Positions 1-7,610 of a DNA stretch of 15,211 nt are shown piece after piece; position 1 is the first letter of the stretch; each line of letters starts with the position of its first letter. Location: assembly GCA_021802325.1 (NCBI GenBank), contig JAKAAM010000020.1, forward strand, positions 1 through 15,211, read 5' to 3'. The notes below the pieces were generated by a model. It saw only the letters and a list, made by a program, of their open reading frames with translations. It did not search any database and was not told the origin of the DNA. The DNA comes from Nitrospirota bacterium. GTDB taxonomy: Bacteria > Nitrospirota_A > Leptospirillia > Leptospirillales > Leptospirillaceae. The position numbers and the translations under genes are program-made.

Positions 1-166
1 AGTGACGGACACGATCCTCTATGACAATCCGAAGACGATGGTGATCCGGCGGGAGAGCGGGACGGTGGTGATGAACACCGTCTTCGAGGACTTTGCCCGT
101 CATTGGGGATATCAACCCCGGTTTTGCCGACCCTATCGGGCCCGGACGACGAAAGGAAAGGTCTAA
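1..166 (+). pseudogene. istA: Remnant of an IS21-family IstA transposase, truncated on both sides
   Basis: The frame from base 2 to the TAA at 164-166 reads VTDTILYDNPKTMVIRRESG, then about 34 more residues ending in CRPYRARTTKGKV and a stop. The pattern ILYDN-K-V, then FxxFAxHWGY, PRFCRPYRAR and TKGKV is typical of the DDE catalytic region of IS21 IstA transposases, where the family normally continues with VE and roughly 200 more residues. Here similarity stops exactly at KGKV. No other frame downstream resumes the family sequence, so this is a broken copy. An extra threonine precedes KGKV. The left part lies outside the window, so I cannot say whether its N-terminus is intact. No IstB partner or terminal inverted repeat is visible. 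Confidence 0.75.
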
Positions 167-227
167 AGTGGAGCTTTATGGCGCTTTTAGATCATCGATA
201 ACGAATCCTTGAGAAAATCATCTTCTC

Positions 228-3200
228 TCACTTGTTGCGCTCTTCATATTTGATGAAAAAACCAAAATCAGGATCCCGCCAGATTTTCGTGTTTTTGAAA
301 ACCCTCATGTGAACCTTCGTTCCTCGTTCCAGATCGATTCCGATTTCTTCCACTTTTTCGACCATCTCGCGTCCCCGGAGGACGAGCCAGGTGTTCTTCC
401 GGTGTTCTTCACGGGTAAGAGGAACCTTTCTGTCGCATTTTCCCAACGATAAATTTCGCTCTTCTATCGCAATGATTTTTTCTGGGGTCTCATCCGGATC
501 TGGCAGGAAGAATTCCTTGTTCCATTCGTCATGATTTCGGAGCGACATTTCCTCATAGTAGTTTTTGGACATCCAGACCATCAGGAATTTTCCTTCCGAG
601 TCCCTGATTGCGCCTTCTGTAATGACTTTGACATTGTTTGCTGTCTGCGCCTCGAGAGAACGGTCATCCTCCACCTGGAAACAGTGTCGGGGGTCGAACC
701 GGAGACGGGCGTCGAGGGGATGCTCGGCAAGCCAATCCCAATCGAGAAGTGCTTCGAGATCGTGGGACACATAGGGTTTGGGTTTGCGTTCAAGCCCCGG
801 ACGTGTGAATACGGCTTTCCCTCCTTTCGTCTTCGTCATCTCCTTGATGTTGAACTGGAGAATTCCCACATTGGGGGCCTTGATGGTCCGTCTTCGATGC
901 CGGTTGACCCGTCCCGCCACCTGGACGATTGATTGCGTGCTGGACGGTTCGATGAGGGCCCAATCGAAATCGTGGTCCCGTCCGATTTCTTCAACGGGCG
1001 TCGCAACGACAAGAAAAACCAGGTTGTTCTTCGGACATTGATCGAGGAACTTCCGGATCTCCGGATCGGAGAAAAGATGACGGTCTCCGTTCCTCCGGTC
1101 GAGAAGCGTATCCAGGCGGGATTCCAGATGCCACCGGGCGATCATCGGAAGTTGGGAATGGTAGCAGGCGACAAGGGCCGATTGGGGCATTCTTTCAGCG
1201 AGGGAGGAGGCCACCTCGATCGCTTGGGGGATGTTGGCAATGCGGATCAATCCGAACGACATGTTCTTTCCGGTTTTCGGGTCGACAATATGGTGCTTGT
1301 CGTGGAGTCTCCCGATTCCCTCCCTGAGGGCAGAGACAAAGGATTGGATCGGGGATTCCTTCTCCTTGTGCACGATCTTTTGCAGGAAGGCGCGTTGGGC
1401 GGGTCGCCCGTCGACGAGTTTTTCGAACATGGAAGTAAGATGGTTTTCGTAATGGGTCATGAAGCCGTCTTCGGTCTCGCTATGGATGACTGAGGGGGCC
1501 ACGAGGTCGTCGATCAGAACGGAGACGAACGAGGTCTCCTTTCCTTCGAGGAGACCTTTGGCTCTCACTCCGGAGGCGAAGGACGCCCACACCATCCGGG
1601 CCACCGGACGGGAAAGCGTGGCCGAAGAGACCACGAGGTTTCGTCCGAAGAGCCCGGCGAGCCAGACGAGCCGGAGAACCGCCATCAGAGGTTCCGGATC
1701 ATAGCTGTCGATCTCGTCAAGGATCAGGTCGCTCGTCATCAGGCGAAGCATGGCCAGGGCATGGCGGCCTTGCCGTCGGGGATCCCCGGCATCAATCAGA
1801 AAATCGATGGTGGACACGAGAACCGGGGATCCGATGACGGAGCGTGTCTTGGGGTTTCGAGTCAGAAAACCTTCCAGCCACGCCGGACAGTCGCTCCATT
1901 CAAACCCGGCGTCGATATCGAGGTCCTCTTCGAGGTCGTTCCCGTCTTCGTCTTCTTCCTTTTTTCCCTTGTCTTCCTTGGTGTTCTTTTCTTGCCGTTC
2001 TTCCTGCGCTCTTTCAAAAAGCTTCTGGACCAGAAGATCCCCGATGACGCAGGACATTTCATCGGACCCGATGCCAAGCTGTTCCCGGTAGGCGTGTCCG
2101 GTCTGGAGCGTCAGGGTTCTCAGGTTGAGCGCCGTGGCGAGACGGACGGGTTCGGAATCCGAACGGAGGGCGCAGATCGCCCGGGCGTTCATCCGGGTCT
2201 TCCCCGATCCCGTGCCGGCCATGTTGAACACAAGGTGCGGGACGTTGTTTTTCCTCGACGATTCGGACAGGGCCCGGTCCGCCGTGTTTTGCCACTGGTA
2301 GCGTCCGCCAGCCGGCGTCCGGATGCGTTCGACGGATTCTGGGGAGAGGGCCGGGGGCGACAGGGCGAGGATGCGGAAGACCATCTCTTGGGCGACCCGT
2401 CCGACTTCGAGAAGGTGCCAGTTGAGTTCCTGGTTGAAGACTCTTTTTTTACCGGAGACCTTGGTGTTGGCGTAGGCCGGCGTGGGGGATCCTTCCAAAA
2501 AAGAAGACATCTCATCCGGAGAGGGTTCACGTGAGGAGACCGAGTGATCGGCCAGGATGAGGGCCATTCGGGCAATCCATGTCAGGGACTTCCAGTAGAG
2601 GGGATCGGATTGACCGGGAGATTCCGGAAGGGAAGGAATCCTGGACAGTTCATCCCGGATCGCCTCGAAGACGCGGGATTTCGGCGAGGAAACCGGGGCG
2701 ATCTCGACCCTCTCGCTTTCGGGCCTCACATGGTTCTTGTTGTCGAGAATTCCCGTGCTCCCGGACGGAAGGCGATGGTGGGTGGCGATCAGATAAAGAA
2801 GTGCGTCTTTCATCGACATCAGGGGAGCGAGAAAGGGGGAGGCAGCGGCATATCGGTCCGAAGGATTTTTCTTTTTCAGGGCCTCCCATGCGGGGTTCCA
2901 CAAGGGGGCGAACGTGTCCCACGAGTCGGGCATGGGGGACTCGGAGAATGTTCGGGCCAGGATGAGGGACAGCCATTCGTGACGGACGGGATCGGCGATC
3001 GGTCGGGATTCCTTCATGGATGCCTTTAGTTTTTCCTGGAAGACGTTGCCGAATTTTCCGAGATCGTGCATGAGACCCGCCGTCCCGGCGAGCAGGGCGG
3101 CTCTCCGGGCCCAGGCGGGAATCTCCGTCTTCTTTTCGTTGTGCCGGACGGCGATCGGGGAGATGCCGTCCTTTCCGAAGCGATCTTTGTTCCCGACGAC

Positions 3201-3422
3201 CCAGAGGAGGGCCATTTTCGATCTTCCGACGTTTCGGAAGCAGGCGACGGAGGTTTGACGGGTCGCCGCTCGTCGCAGAACGGACCGGAGTTCGCGGACG
3301 CCCTCCATCGTCATGGGGCTCATCCATGTTCGCTCGCCAAAGCGGAGGGCGTAGCTGTCGAGGATGGCGCGGGTGCGTTTCCATGCCTTCTTTTCGCAGA
3401 GAGAGACGAGGACGACGTGCAT
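228..3422 (-). CDS. cas3: Type I-F CRISPR-associated Cas2-Cas3 fusion (nuclease-helicase)
   Basis: This 1064-residue protein has the fusion found in type I-F: a Cas2 domain (about residues 1-95, start MHVVLVSLCEKKA, close to the family's MNILLVSQCEKRA), an HD nuclease, and a superfamily 2 helicase. HD residues visible are H119-D120 (LMHDLGKF), H148 (VRHEW), H215-H216 (ATHHRLP) and D292 (LADHS). Helicase motifs are Walker A AGTGSGKT (402-409), DEID (569-572), SATL (600-603) and QVAGRVNR (834-841). All key residues are present, so it should be active. The size matches family members of about 1070-1100 residues. A highly charged Lys/Glu insert lies at about 470-506. Two ATGs sit in tandem at 3425 and 3422. 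AAGGAG at 3433-3428 is 2 nt from the first and 5 nt from the second, and the second also matches the family N-terminus. The WYL gene's stop overlaps this start by one base, implying translational coupling. The protein supplies Cas2 to the Cas1 integrase and degrades Cascade-bound DNA. Confidence 0.96.
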   Translation of the reverse strand: MHVVLVSLCEKKAWKRTRAILDSYALRFGERTWMSPMTMEGVRELRSVLRRAATRQTSVACFRNVGRSKMALLWVVGNKDRFGKDGISPIAVRHNEKKTEIPAWARRAALLAGTAGLMHDLGKFGNVFQEKLKASMKESRPIADPVRHEWLSLILARTFSESPMPDSWDTFAPLWNPAWEALKKKNPSDRYAAASPFLAPLMSMKDALLYLIATHHRLPSGSTGILDNKNHVRPESERVEIAPVSSPKSRVFEAIRDELSRIPSLPESPGQSDPLYWKSLTWIARMALILADHSVSSREPSPDEMSSFLEGSPTPAYANTKVSGKKRVFNQELNWHLLEVGRVAQEMVFRILALSPPALSPESVERIRTPAGGRYQWQNTADRALSESSRKNNVPHLVFNMAGTGSGKTRMNARAICALRSDSEPVRLATALNLRTLTLQTGHAYREQLGIGSDEMSCVIGDLLVQKLFERAQEERQEKNTKEDKGKKEEDEDGNDLEEDLDIDAGFEWSDCPAWLEGFLTRNPKTRSVIGSPVLVSTIDFLIDAGDPRRQGRHALAMLRLMTSDLILDEIDSYDPEPLMAVLRLVWLAGLFGRNLVVSSATLSRPVARMVWASFASGVRAKGLLEGKETSFVSVLIDDLVAPSVIHSETEDGFMTHYENHLTSMFEKLVDGRPAQRAFLQKIVHKEKESPIQSFVSALREGIGRLHDKHHIVDPKTGKNMSFGLIRIANIPQAIEVASSLAERMPQSALVACYHSQLPMIARWHLESRLDTLLDRRNGDRHLFSDPEIRKFLDQCPKNNLVFLVVATPVEEIGRDHDFDWALIEPSSTQSIVQVAGRVNRHRRRTIKAPNVGILQFNIKEMTKTKGGKAVFTRPGLERKPKPYVSHDLEALLDWDWLAEHPLDARLRFDPRHCFQVEDDRSLEAQTANNVKVITEGAIRDSEGKFLMVWMSKNYYEEMSLRNHDEWNKEFFLPDPDETPEKIIAIEERNLSLGKCDRKVPLTREEHRKNTWLVLRGREMVEKVEEIGIDLERGTKVHMRVFKNTKIWRDPDFGFFIKYEERNK

Positions 3423-4258
3423 CATGGCTCCTTTTCTATGAGGGGAGGCCAGATGGCATCGGGAGTAGAAGGGGCGTCCATGAAGCGTCGCCTGAACTCA
3501 AAAATGGATCTGGCGGGGATCTCTACGATTCCGTTCTTTATCTTCAACTCCCGTTCGAGGACTTTTTTCTGGGCATCGTTATGGAGCGGGTTTGTGGCAA
3601 CGTGCACCTTGCGGATCTCGTCCCAATGCCCAAGGCGGAGGATCCCTTTCGGGCGGGGGCCACGATACCATGCGGACGCGAGTATCCGGCTCAGGACAAA
3701 GGTTCGGAGCGGTGCCTCCCATATTTTCTTCCCGGAATCTTTCGAGACCGTCTTCCGGATGTCCTGGGCGATGATCCGCCATTGGTCGTTCATGCGTTCG
3801 AGAGCGAGGGGGAGGATTGTCCGTTCTCTGGGAACCTCGCCCTTTTTCGTCCCAACGTAAACAATGACCAAGAGAGAATTTGTGCGGATGGCCTCGAGAA
3901 TGCGGAAGAGGGTTCCCGGTTCAGGAGGGGAGGAATTCGTCCACGACACATAGCTTATGGGAAGTTCTTCTTCGAAGATCCCTGTTTCTTGTGGTTCGTT
4001 TTTGCCGGCTTCGAGTTCCGACAGAAGGTTGGATTCGTTGGCGAAATCCGGCACGCCGACACCTGGTTTTGGGTAAACGGTCTTTCCGCGCCGTTCGATC
4101 ATTGATGGACAGGAGTCAAGCGCATCCGTCAAGGCGCGAGTGGCCGTGGCCGTTGTCATGCCGAAGGCTCTGATGAGGTCCTGGCGGAGAACGCGCCCTA
4201 TCCGGAACGCTCGCTTAATAACAAATTCTTTGCTCGTTGAGTTATGACGTGTTTTCAT
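3422..4258 (-). CDS. WYL-domain transcriptional regulator, winged-helix type, preceding cas2-3
   Basis: The protein has 278 residues. An N-terminal winged helix-turn-helix is likely at about 10-65 (RVLRQDLIRAFGMTTATATR followed by a basic wing). A WYL-type ligand-sensing domain covers about 116-195: it begins LFRILEAIRTNSLLVIVYVG, continues with ERTILPLAL, then QWRIIAQDI, and ends TFVLSRI. A C-terminal extension follows (about 215-278). This wHTH-WYL-C-terminal layout and length match defence-associated regulators of the CapW/BrxR type. The WYL core here reads WRIIAQD rather than a literal WYL. The ATG at 4258 is chosen over an upstream TTG at 4279 because GGA lies about 9 bases upstream of it. 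Its stop overlaps the cas2-3 start, so it most likely controls its own operon and possibly the divergent csy operon. A candidate minus-strand -10 (TATAAA at 4311-4306) lies just upstream with a palindrome behind it. The WYL assignment rests on motif reading only. Confidence 0.8.
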   Translation of the reverse strand: MKTRHNSTSKEFVIKRAFRIGRVLRQDLIRAFGMTTATATRALTDALDSCPSMIERRGKTVYPKPGVGVPDFANESNLLSELEAGKNEPQETGIFEEELPISYVSWTNSSPPEPGTLFRILEAIRTNSLLVIVYVGTKKGEVPRERTILPLALERMNDQWRIIAQDIRKTVSKDSGKKIWEAPLRTFVLSRILASAWYRGPRPKGILRLGHWDEIRKVHVATNPLHNDAQKKVLERELKIKNGIVEIPARSIFEFRRRFMDAPSTPDAIWPPLIEKEP

Positions 4259-4317
4259 TATTTTTTTCCAAGCTAACAAGTCAAGAAGATTTGTTTTCTT
4301 TCTTTTTTATAATTACG

Positions 4318-4330
4318 GATCAATATGATC
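4318..4330. promoter_or_regulatory. Candidate operator: 13-bp palindrome in the divergent cas control region
   Basis: The sequence is a perfect dyad, GATCA-ATA-TGATC. It lies between the two divergent cas operons, 35 bases left of the csy1 start-side promoter's TTGACA and just behind a TATAAA (4306-4311, minus strand) that could be the -10 of the WYL-cas2-3 operon. A dimeric winged-helix regulator would bind such a site, and blocking here would repress the minus-strand operon. A second, imperfect dyad, TCGATC-ATG-GATCCGA (4381-4396), overlaps the predicted start of the csy transcript. That either site binds the WYL protein is inference. Confidence 0.35.
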
Positions 4331-4352
4331 TATCTATTTGGAAATTTATGCA

Positions 4353-4381
4353 TTGACAGCTTTCATTGTTCATTTTATCCT
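4353..4381 (+). promoter_or_regulatory. Sigma70-like promoter of the csy1-csy2-csy3-csy4-cas1 operon
   Basis: A perfect -35 box TTGACA (4353-4358) is followed after exactly 17 bases by TATCCT (4376-4381), which matches four of six bases of the -10 consensus. The start site would fall near 4388, giving a leader of about 40 bases before the csy1 ATG. The surrounding 170-bp stretch is clearly more AT-rich than the genes on either side, as expected of a promoter region. Confidence 0.55.
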
Positions 4382-4430
4382 CGATCATGGATCCGATGCA
4401 AGGCTTTGAATCGGAAAAAGGAAAGAGAGG

Positions 4431-5549
4431 ATGGAAAAAAACATGGAATCAAAAAAAACGAAAAAGAAAAAAGAAAAACCGTGGAAGCCTCTTCAAAAGG
4501 ATTCTCTTGCGAGGTTCCGAACGTTTTCCCATTTCATTTCCAAAGGGGTGAACACGAACAGTTTCGCATTTGGCGTCAGGCTATCGCCGGAGGACCGGAT
4601 CGACCTTCCTTGTGTGGCACTCCGGACGATGGATATCCGGACGATTCCATTGGAATCCCTGAACGGGGCTACTTTTGTCCCTTTTATCCAGCAGTTTTCC
4701 TGGGTCAAAGAAAAAATGGAAGGGCTTGAGACGTCAAGCGAGTATTTCAATGTGAAAGAGGAGGATGTCCAGACGATCGTTTCTGCGTTTCCGGATCTCG
4801 AACGGCGTTATGAATCCCCGGAGGACTTCGTGGGGCTTCGCCTTCGTCAGATCATTGTCCGGACGGAGACTGGCGAAGATGTCTGCCTGACCCCGTTACC
4901 CTCCCCGGGATTCAGCCATGTCCTCGGACAACGGCTCCGGGAGGAGTACGAGACGTATGGACAGAAAGATGAAGACAAGGGGAAGACCCCCTCCCGTCCC
5001 GTCATGATCCCGAGAAACAGAGGGTTTCTCGGGATCGGCGGGTCCAACACACAGAACGTTGGCTTTCTGACCCAGGCGCTCCAGACGGTTCTTTTCTGCA
5101 AGGCTCCAACCGAAGACAAGGACATCCGGACGGTGTACGCCCTTCGGTTCGGCAAGAAGGAGATCTTTTTTTCGACATCGCTCCTGCGGGAGTTTTATCG
5201 ATGGCGACAAGGCGTTTTGCGTTCCCATCGCGGCATCATGCCGGGGGATGCGGACATCCGGGAGCAGGAGCGGGATTTCCTTGTGAGGATCGTCGCAGAC
5301 CTCAAGCAGAAGTCGGCCGACAATGCGGTGCTTGTCGAGAAACATCAGGAGAGTGCATCCGACACCATGGACGACCCCTGGCTGAATCCTGCGCTTCGGG
5401 ACGGGGAATGGGTCAAGCGGGAGGCGCGAAAAATCTATCGGGCCCTCCTCGATGCCGCATTCTTCGAGCACGGGCAGGAAGTCACGCTGCACGTCGGGGA
5501 ACAGGATTCCTTAAGGTGGATTTCCGTTATCGAGGAGGTCTTGTCGTGA
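4431..5549 (+). CDS. csy1: Type I-F CRISPR-associated Csy1 (Cas8f), large subunit of the Csy complex
   Basis: The protein has 372 residues. It is identified by position (first of csy1-csy2-csy3-csy4) and by scattered family landmarks. PSPGFSHVLGQRLREEYETYG (about 158-177) resembles the GSGYHLLAPL...LREARFG segment. FLGIGGSNTQNVGFL (199-213) matches the FGGTKPQNIS signature. DPWLNP (315-320) matches LWLDP, and GEWVKREARKIYRALLDAAF matches the C-terminal helix of the Pseudomonas protein. In the complex this subunit pairs with Csy2 at the crRNA 5' handle and reads the PAM. It is shorter than the familiar protein of about 434 residues and starts with an unusual lysine-rich stretch (SKKTKKKKEK, 7-16). 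AAGGA at 4418-4422 gives an 8-base spacing to this ATG. A second in-frame ATG at 4443 is possible. The stop overlaps the csy2 start by four bases. Confidence 0.85.
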   Translation: MEKNMESKKTKKKKEKPWKPLQKDSLARFRTFSHFISKGVNTNSFAFGVRLSPEDRIDLPCVALRTMDIRTIPLESLNGATFVPFIQQFSWVKEKMEGLETSSEYFNVKEEDVQTIVSAFPDLERRYESPEDFVGLRLRQIIVRTETGEDVCLTPLPSPGFSHVLGQRLREEYETYGQKDEDKGKTPSRPVMIPRNRGFLGIGGSNTQNVGFLTQALQTVLFCKAPTEDKDIRTVYALRFGKKEIFFSTSLLREFYRWRQGVLRSHRGIMPGDADIREQERDFLVRIVADLKQKSADNAVLVEKHQESASDTMDDPWLNPALRDGEWVKREARKIYRALLDAAFFEHGQEVTLHVGEQDSLRWISVIEEVLS

Positions 5550-6385
5550 GCCATTATCTTGTCATCCCAGAAATCAGTGTTCGGAACGCCAACGCTCAGC
5601 CGGCGTGGTGGATCATCGGACCTCCCCCGGTGACGGCCTATATGGGGTTCGCTCATGCTTTCGGACGTCACCTTGAGGCGCGACCGGACGGCGTCGCCAT
5701 CGTTCATCACGACATTCAGTTTCTCGGAGAGGACATCAACGGGTCGTTCCGTCCGGCGCAGTTCCGGGCCGCCTCGTTCATCGACAAGGACGACTATAGT
5801 TCGAAAAACCCCTATGTTCTCTCTTCTCAGCCCACGGCCCGGTGCCACCTGTCGGTGTCACTCGTTCTCCGTTTTTCGGAGGATCTGGGGATTCCGGAGA
5901 ACCGGTTCGCCTCTTTTTTGAGAGGGCGAAAGCTGGCCGGAGGCGACATCGTGAAATACGGTTCCCCGGAACTGATGGCCCGTAAATGGGATCCGGAGGA
6001 GGTTGTCCGGTTTCTCCAGAAAAACGTCCGGCGGTCATCGTGGTCGCTTGCAGACCGTTCAGATCTGATGGTCCGCGCTCCGGAAGACCGGGATCCGCTC
6101 GACACCCTACTGCGCGTGACCCGACGGTTCAGGAAGCCGGAGACCGGTCAGGCGGGTCCAGAAGCTCCCGACGGCACGGCGTGGCTCATGCCGACGACCG
6201 TCGGGTACGCCGAGATCTCCGAGCGGAAAAACCGCCGGAATGTTCGAGGCGACCTTCCTCATGCTTATGCGGAGCCTCTGGTCGGACTTGTGCAGTACCA
6301 GTCGCTTCGCACCAACGGGCTTCATTTCTGGAGCCTGACATTCCCGATGCCAGGCGTGTATCTGGCATCAACCCTTTCACATTAA
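5546..6385 (+). CDS. csy2: Type I-F CRISPR-associated Csy2 (Cas5f)
   Basis: The protein has 279 residues. The start is a GTG at 5546 in a GTGA overlap with the csy1 stop, preceded by a strong AGGAGG at 5533-5538, which decides the start within a longer open frame. The N-terminus YLVIPEISVRNANAQ, then GPPPVTAYMGFAHAF (about 25-39), matches the Csy2 pattern LPRLSIQNANA, then SPGAFTGFVHAL. KLAGGDIV (129-136) matches RLAGGSIL, and TAWLMPTTVGYAEIS (211-225) matches the PGWLVPIPAGYNALS motif. The protein ends FWSLTFPMPGVYL, like the family's RWSTPRFVE. Csy2 forms the head heterodimer with Csy1 and holds the 8-nt 5' handle of the crRNA. It is shorter than the Pseudomonas protein of about 327 residues. 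The following gene csy3 starts 16 bases downstream with its own ribosome site. Confidence 0.92.
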   Translation: MSHYLVIPEISVRNANAQPAWWIIGPPPVTAYMGFAHAFGRHLEARPDGVAIVHHDIQFLGEDINGSFRPAQFRAASFIDKDDYSSKNPYVLSSQPTARCHLSVSLVLRFSEDLGIPENRFASFLRGRKLAGGDIVKYGSPELMARKWDPEEVVRFLQKNVRRSSWSLADRSDLMVRAPEDRDPLDTLLRVTRRFRKPETGQAGPEAPDGTAWLMPTTVGYAEISERKNRRNVRGDLPHAYAEPLVGLVQYQSLRTNGLHFWSLTFPMPGVYLASTLSH

Positions 6386-6401
6386 ATCAAGGAGCCTTGC
6401 C

Positions 6402-7610
6402 ATGGAATCATCCAACCTGCAACCGTTAAAAAAACTTCCGGGAGTTCTGGCGTTCCGGCGGGGACACGCCGTGACCGACGGAGAGATGTTCAACCTTTTC
6501 AAGGACAAGCCGAAGACCCCGGTCCTCGTTCTTCGGCATGGGATCCGGGGAACGCAGAACGTCAACGACGGGAAGGGAAACCTGAACCCGTGGGTGAAGG
6601 CGTCCACGACGGGAGAAAATGGAGAGCGAAGCGTTTCGAATATCCAGGTGATGGAGACGGCCAAGCTCGACCCCGAAGCCACGGGGCTCTGCGTTCGTTT
6701 CGAGATGATGTTCCTCGATCTTGAAACTCTTCTGGAGTCCTGCGCATCCGGCGACAAGGTCAGAGAGAATGCGGTCCAGACCCAACGGAAGATGCGGGAA
6801 ATGATCAACGTGTTTCTGAAACGGGCCAAGGAGTCGCAGGGCATTCTCGAAGTGGCCCGGCGGTACGCCCGGAACGTGGCGAACGGGCGCTGGCTCTGGA
6901 GAAACAGGAACATCGCCTCCAGTATCCGGATCGTGGTCCAGAAACGGCATCCCGATGGAGACTTGCATCCTTTGGCGGCCTTCGATGCGTGTAAGGTTTC
7001 CCTGAACGAATTTGGGAACTATTCGCAGGACGAAGAAATCCTGGCCCAAGAGATTCTGAAACAGATGAAAGGGGAGTCGAAGGACGGGCTTCTCGTGGAA
7101 GCGTTTTTGACATTGCGGATCACCGGGTCGATGGAGGTTTATCCGAGCCAGAACTACGTTGAAAAAAAGAAGTCCGATAAAGGGGAATCGACGCGGTTCC
7201 TCTACAAGCTCGGGCATCCCCAGAATGAGTCCGGAGGCATCTGCGTCGTCGGGCAGGCCGCCCTGCGCGACCAGAAGATCTTCAACGCCATCCGGACGAT
7301 CGACACCTGGTATCCGGACTATGCCGAGAACGGGTTTCCAATTCCCGTTGAACCTCTCGGCGCCAGCCTGTCCCAGCAGGAGTTTTACCGGAAAGGCGAG
7401 CATTCGTCGTTCGAGATTGTCAAACGTCTTGGCCAGGTCGACCCCGACAGCGAGGAAGGAATGTTCGCCATCGCCGTTCTCGAGCGAGGAGGCGTCTATG
7501 GGGTCAGCGACAAGGAGAATGGAACCGAAAAGGGGAAAGGCAAGAAAGGGGGATCCGAAACATCGGAGGATTCCACGGATGAATCTGACGAGATAGGAGA
7601 CTTGCCATGA
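6402..7610 (+). CDS. csy3: Type I-F CRISPR-associated Csy3 (Cas7f), backbone subunit
   Basis: The protein has 402 residues and is the clearest Csy subunit here. PGVLAFRRGHAVTDGEMF (13-30) matches SVLAFERKLDPSDALM. RGTQNVN (49-55) matches the RGTISN segment. VARRYARNVANGRWLWRNR (151-169) is nearly identical to the family's ELARRYAHNLANARFLWRNR. MEVYPSQ (244-250) and AIRTIDTWYPD (296-306) are also conserved. Six copies normally line the crRNA spacer and form the helical backbone. The start has AAGGAG at 6389-6394. Compared with the family of about 342 residues there is extra length, including a polar C-terminal tail (about 369-402) rich in Lys, Glu, Ser and Asp after the conserved ERGGVYG end. 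The stop overlaps the csy4 start in an ATGA. Confidence 0.96.
   Translation: MESSNLQPLKKLPGVLAFRRGHAVTDGEMFNLFKDKPKTPVLVLRHGIRGTQNVNDGKGNLNPWVKASTTGENGERSVSNIQVMETAKLDPEATGLCVRFEMMFLDLETLLESCASGDKVRENAVQTQRKMREMINVFLKRAKESQGILEVARRYARNVANGRWLWRNRNIASSIRIVVQKRHPDGDLHPLAAFDACKVSLNEFGNYSQDEEILAQEILKQMKGESKDGLLVEAFLTLRITGSMEVYPSQNYVEKKKSDKGESTRFLYKLGHPQNESGGICVVGQAALRDQKIFNAIRTIDTWYPDYAENGFPIPVEPLGASLSQQEFYRKGEHSSFEIVKRLGQVDPDSEEGMFAIAVLERGGVYGVSDKENGTEKGKGKKGGSETSEDSTDESDEIGDLP

Noticed and set aside
211..227. GAGAA/TTCTC inverted repeat next to the cas2-3 stop as a terminator.
   Set aside because: Only five base pairs and no T-run on the minus strand downstream of the gene.
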